This document shows positions 9,652 through 12,565 of a stretch of DNA of 12,565 bases, piece by piece. The stretch covers positions 1 through 12,565 of the forward strand of contig JACQIH010000022.1 of the NCBI GenBank assembly GCA_016198625.1, written 5' to 3'. The notes under the pieces were generated by a model. That model made no database searches and was not told the DNA's origin. It saw only the letters and a program-made list of their open reading frames with translations. How positions within the stretch are numbered: the stretch's first letter is position 1; each line of letters opens with the position of its first letter. This DNA is from Candidatus Aenigmatarchaeota archaeon. Lineage in GTDB: Archaea; Aenigmatarchaeota; Aenigmatarchaeia; GW2011-AR5. The translations under genes were made by a program, and so were the position numbers.

Positions 9652-12565
9652 TTACGAACTAAATCTGTACTGCAGCCAGAGCTTGAAGCGCGACATGCGC
9701 TCGCGCACGCCGTCGCGGAAATGGTAAGCCAGGCCCGCGAGCACGACCATGAATGCCACGAGGACGAGGCTGAATATCGTCGAGCCTTCGGTGCTCTCGG
9801 TTTTCGTGATGGTCTCGTTGCCCTCGACGCCGAGGGGAATTGGCTTCTCGACGAAGAAAGTGCGTGCCGACGAGACGGACAAGCCGTGCTCGTCCCTCGC
9901 GACAATATAATATTGCTGCTCCCCGCCCCTTTCGGCTATGTAGATGCACGTCCCGCTTGCGCCCGTCAGGAACAGCGCGCAGTAGGTCTTGCCGCAGTCG
10001 GGGTCGCCGCAGACGCTTGCGGACGCGATACTGTCCCCTTCGGGATCGGTTATGTCAGCGAAGAACGTTATCATCTCGCCTATCTTCGCGGACGCGGGCT
10101 CGTGCGCGATGTTGCTCATGTAAGGCGGCGAGTTCGGCACGCTGCTTATCACGGTCATGTACTCCGCGGTGCGCTTGCCGTTCTTTTCGCTCTGTATGAT
10201 TATGGTACTAAGCTCCCTTTCGCCCTCGTTCCTCGTCTGCGGGACCACATTGACTACTATCCTTTTCTGCGCGCCGCTTGCGAGCGTTACTTCGTAGCTT
10301 TCTTTCTCGTCTATGAACACGCGGCCCGTATCGGTGACGAAAGCGTATGAATCCTCCTCGGGGCCCGTGTTCTTGATGACGGCTGTGTAATCCACGGGCG
10401 CTCCAGCCTTCGATGTGCCCGTCGCCTTCTCGGGGTCGAAGAAGAACGACTGCTTGTTCGAGCAGTCCTTGACCCAGTCGCAGCCGGTGCCGCACCTGAG
10501 CACGCAGCCCTCCTCGTCAGCGGGCCTCTCGTCGCCGTCGCTGCACGTCGCGCCGCACTTGTCCGCGACGCAGCTGTAGCTGAATTGCTCGGACGCCACG
10601 CACCTGCACTGCGCGCTGCACAGCCCTGTTTCGCTGCGGAAGCCGTACTTCTTCGTCACCTCGTCGCAGCGGAATGATTCCTGCGAGCACGCGGAATTCA
10701 GCTGGCCGGGCGGCTCGCATTCTTCCGCGCCTTCCTTCACTCCGTCGCCGCATCCTGCCAGCCTTTCGACAACAGTCTTATTTTTCGGCTCAACAGGGAC
10801 GCAGTCAGCAGTGGGGAAGACATATCCGGTTATTTTCACGTCCCCCGCGGCGGGCAGGCACTCGAAAAGCGTCGTTTCGTTGTTCTGCCTGACCTTGCGG
10901 CATTCGGCCGCGCCGACTCTGCATCCCACGCACTGCGCCGCCCTGTTCGTGCGGACGCTGCACAAAATTGCTGACCCCGACGGCGTGGCGACGACATCCT
11001 GCACGAAGACTTCCTTGGTATAAGCGTTGAACGCGAGCAGCGAGGATTCGTCGTGCACCTCGCTGGAACAATCCGACTTCAAAGAGCCTATGAGCCGGCA
11101 CTTCAGGCGCCAGTTCCCGCTCGCGTTTATGTCATGGCTGAGCTGGAACGAGTTCGAAGCGCCCTGCGGCACCAGCGTGCAGCCGGATTTCTCGCGCTCG
11201 GGCCGCCCCGCAGGGTTCACGAAATCGCACTCGGCATAGCCGTAATAGTTCACGCTACCTATGTTCTTTATGTCCACGCGCGCCGTCGCTTTCCTCCCTA
11301 CCTCGGTCTGGCCCGGCGGCTCGATGTTCTCGATTTTCAGTATCCCTAAAGTGGTCTTGCAGTAAGTGGCGAACGTATTCTCTATGAACAGCTTCATGTC
11401 GTTTGCTTTTGTTCTTGCCTGCGTGGTGTTGCTCTTTCCCGGAAATTCTATCACGCCGTTGAGCAGCCTGACGAAGTCGGTTATGTTGTCGGTTATCAGC
11501 TCGAGCCCCTGGGAGCACGGCTGGTATTTCGCGCGCTCGGTTATGTTCGCGGTGCGGCCTATCGTCTCCTGCAGCGCGGAGTGCGACTTCTCGTATTCTA
11601 TTCTCGCCTTGATGAAATCGTCGCGCAATTCGATTATTTCCTCGAGATTGACGAACGGGCACGCGTAGCTGTAATTCGCCGAGCGCAGGGTTGCTCCGAC
11701 GCTCTTCGCGACCATGTAGTACGCTCCTTTCAGGTCGACGCAGCGCGCCTCGCAGTCCGTGCCGAGCGAGGAGCCGCATATGCATGCCCTGCCGAAGCCG
11801 CAGCTGTTCGCGTTGAACGCCTGCTCGCACTCGCTTGGCGAGGACCCTTGCCTGCAGACGATGAACCGCGTCGTGAGCGTGTCGATATTGCCCTTGAACC
11901 CGACGCCCCAGTCGGTTTCTGTTTCACAGCGGCCCGCGCATTTTATCGCCGTGAGCGGGCAGTCGGCAGCGCATGCGCCGCCTGCCGCTTCCTCGCCGAC
12001 CTGGCATATGCCGTCGCCGCACAGCGTTATGGTGTATGGAATGAACGCGGACGTTGTCTTGTTGCTCTGCGTCAGCTTCACTTCGACCTGATGCACGCCG
12101 TCGTCCGGCGTTGCGTTAGGCACTATCTCGAGCGTCGCGTTCCTGCTTTCCGACGCCCTGATAAGAAGCTGCTTCGCGGATAATCGCGAGGCCCATCCCG
12201 GCGGCGTTTTCATGTCAAGCAGGTACAGGGACGACGGGAACGTGGACGGGTTGTTGTCCGTGACGACTATTGAAAATATCCCGTGCTGCTCGGGCGTTCC
12301 CCTGAAGGACGGAGGAGTGATTGTTAAAGCGGCCGCATTCGCAGCGGATATGATGTATTTCGCCGCGGCGGCCGCAGCCACCTTCAGCTGCGTATTGACC
12401 GCCGCTACCCTTATCTCGTAAGTACCCGCGGCAATTCCAGCGGGCGGCCTGACGCTCAGCGGGAATGACTGCGTGTCGCCTGCCTTGAGCTCTGCGTGCG
12501 GAACCGTGCTGGCGATCCACCCGCTCGGAGCGGAAACGGCGAATTGCAGCAGCATGTCAACGGGC
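9652..12565 (-). CDS. Giant cysteine-rich surface protein, C-terminal part (5' end beyond window)
   Basis: The frame stays open to the right edge (residues before the apparent Met read Pro-Val-Asp), so at least 970 residues are visible and the N-terminus is missing. Numbering from the Met at 12555, residues 1-70 and 75-175 resemble NEW3-like beta-sandwich modules (APSGWIAS, PPAGIAAGTYEIRVAAV). Two CGDG modules occur: CGDGICQVGEE at 179-189 and CGDGVKEGAEECEPPG at 602-617, like the DUF4215-type cysteine repeats. Residues 303-400 are helical, 400-520 resemble a CARDB-type Ig-like fold, 700-805 another adhesion-like sandwich, and 808-905 an Ig/cadherin-like module. A single membrane helix (about 926-945) is followed by a basic tail, giving an outside ectodomain anchored at its C-terminus. 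Many asparagine glycosylation sequons occur. Likely an adhesin or cell-surface structural protein. Confidence 0.85.
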   Translation of the reverse strand, partial: PVDMLLQFAVSAPSGWIASTVPHAELKAGDTQSFPLSVRPPAGIAAGTYEIRVAAVNTQLKVAAAAAAKYIISAANAAALTITPPSFRGTPEQHGIFSIVVTDNNPSTFPSSLYLLDMKTPPGWASRLSAKQLLIRASESRNATLEIVPNATPDDGVHQVEVKLTQSNKTTSAFIPYTITLCGDGICQVGEEAAGGACAADCPLTAIKCAGRCETETDWGVGFKGNIDTLTTRFIVCRQGSSPSECEQAFNANSCGFGRACICGSSLGTDCEARCVDLKGAYYMVAKSVGATLRSANYSYACPFVNLEEIIELRDDFIKARIEYEKSHSALQETIGRTANITERAKYQPCSQGLELITDNITDFVRLLNGVIEFPGKSNTTQARTKANDMKLFIENTFATYCKTTLGILKIENIEPPGQTEVGRKATARVDIKNIGSVNYYGYAECDFVNPAGRPEREKSGCTLVPQGASNSFQLSHDINASGNWRLKCRLIGSLKSDCSSEVHDESSLLAFNAYTKEVFVQDVVATPSGSAILCSVRTNRAAQCVGCRVGAAECRKVRQNNETTLFECLPAAGDVKITGYVFPTADCVPVEPKNKTVVERLAGCGDGVKEGAEECEPPGQLNSACSQESFRCDEVTKKYGFRSETGLCSAQCRCVASEQFSYSCVADKCGATCSDGDERPADEEGCVLRCGTGCDWVKDCSNKQSFFFDPEKATGTSKAGAPVDYTAVIKNTGPEEDSYAFVTDTGRVFIDEKESYEVTLASGAQKRIVVNVVPQTRNEGERELSTIIIQSEKNGKRTAEYMTVISSVPNSPPYMSNIAHEPASAKIGEMITFFADITDPEGDSIASASVCGDPDCGKTYCALFLTGASGTCIYIAERGGEQQYYIVARDEHGLSVSSARTFFVEKPIPLGVEGNETITKTESTEGSTIFSLVLVAFMVVLAGLAYHFRDGVRERMSRFKLWLQYRFSS

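Noticed and set aside
9721..12421. Many open frames on the plus strand and other minus frames over the giant surface-protein gene
   Set aside because: High GC makes alternative frames open; products are Arg/Ala/Cys-rich without domains, while the long frame has coherent domains and a membrane anchor.

Overview
This window reads as archaeal chromosome. The evidence is two archaeal/eukaryotic-type ribosomal proteins (S8e and L37e), an Sm-like protein, a pre-tRNA whose two introns fit bulge-helix-bulge splicing, and TATA boxes about 24-27 nt upstream of start codons with no room for a leader (leaderless mRNAs). The lineage cannot be fixed from sequence alone. Many small orphan genes, cysteine-rich surface proteins and a non-canonical tRNA intron would fit an uncultivated group such as a DPANN lineage, but that is a guess.

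Layout. (1) 1-820: a hairpin-rich leader followed by a flavin/NAD(P)H reductase of the ferredoxin-NADP reductase family. (2) 878-2206: three small genes of unknown function, the first visibly AT-richer than its neighbours, the last carrying a C-terminal zinc ribbon. (3) 2207-4809, minus strand: a transmembrane ArsR-like regulator followed 23 nt later by a large exported beta-propeller protein (COG4880/PF09826 type). The two look like a membrane-facing regulatory or sensory pair. (4) 4835-6252: an information-processing block. S8e runs leftward; LSm, L37e and a basic zinc-ribbon protein run rightward. A perfect inverted repeat sits between the divergent S8e and LSm promoters. (5) 6286-6706: a two-helix membrane miniprotein and a tRNA-Lys(CTT) gene with two introns, one in the D-loop and one in the anticodon loop. 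(6) 6711-8140: a small orphan gene abutting the tRNA, a Pol-beta-type nucleotidyltransferase and a translationally coupled small orphan. (7) 8161-8717, minus strand: a DUF4258 toxin / zinc-finger-AbrB antitoxin operon with a perfect palindrome over its start. (8) 8766-12565: a membrane-anchored protein with 14 cysteines, a divergent orphan gene, and the C-terminal 970 or so residues of a very large cysteine-rich, single-pass surface protein that runs off the right edge.

Themes. Gene density is very high, with no gene-free stretch above 300 bases; only the 121-base leader at the left edge and gaps of up to about 150 bases hold no assigned gene. Three loci (propeller, 14-Cys protein, giant ectodomain) encode proteins that act outside the cell. 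The most unusual item is the doubly interrupted tRNA-Lys gene: its D-loop intron has a clean three-nucleotide-bulge splice motif, and its intron sequences can also fold into competing hairpins. No CRISPR array, insertion sequence, rRNA or replication origin was seen.
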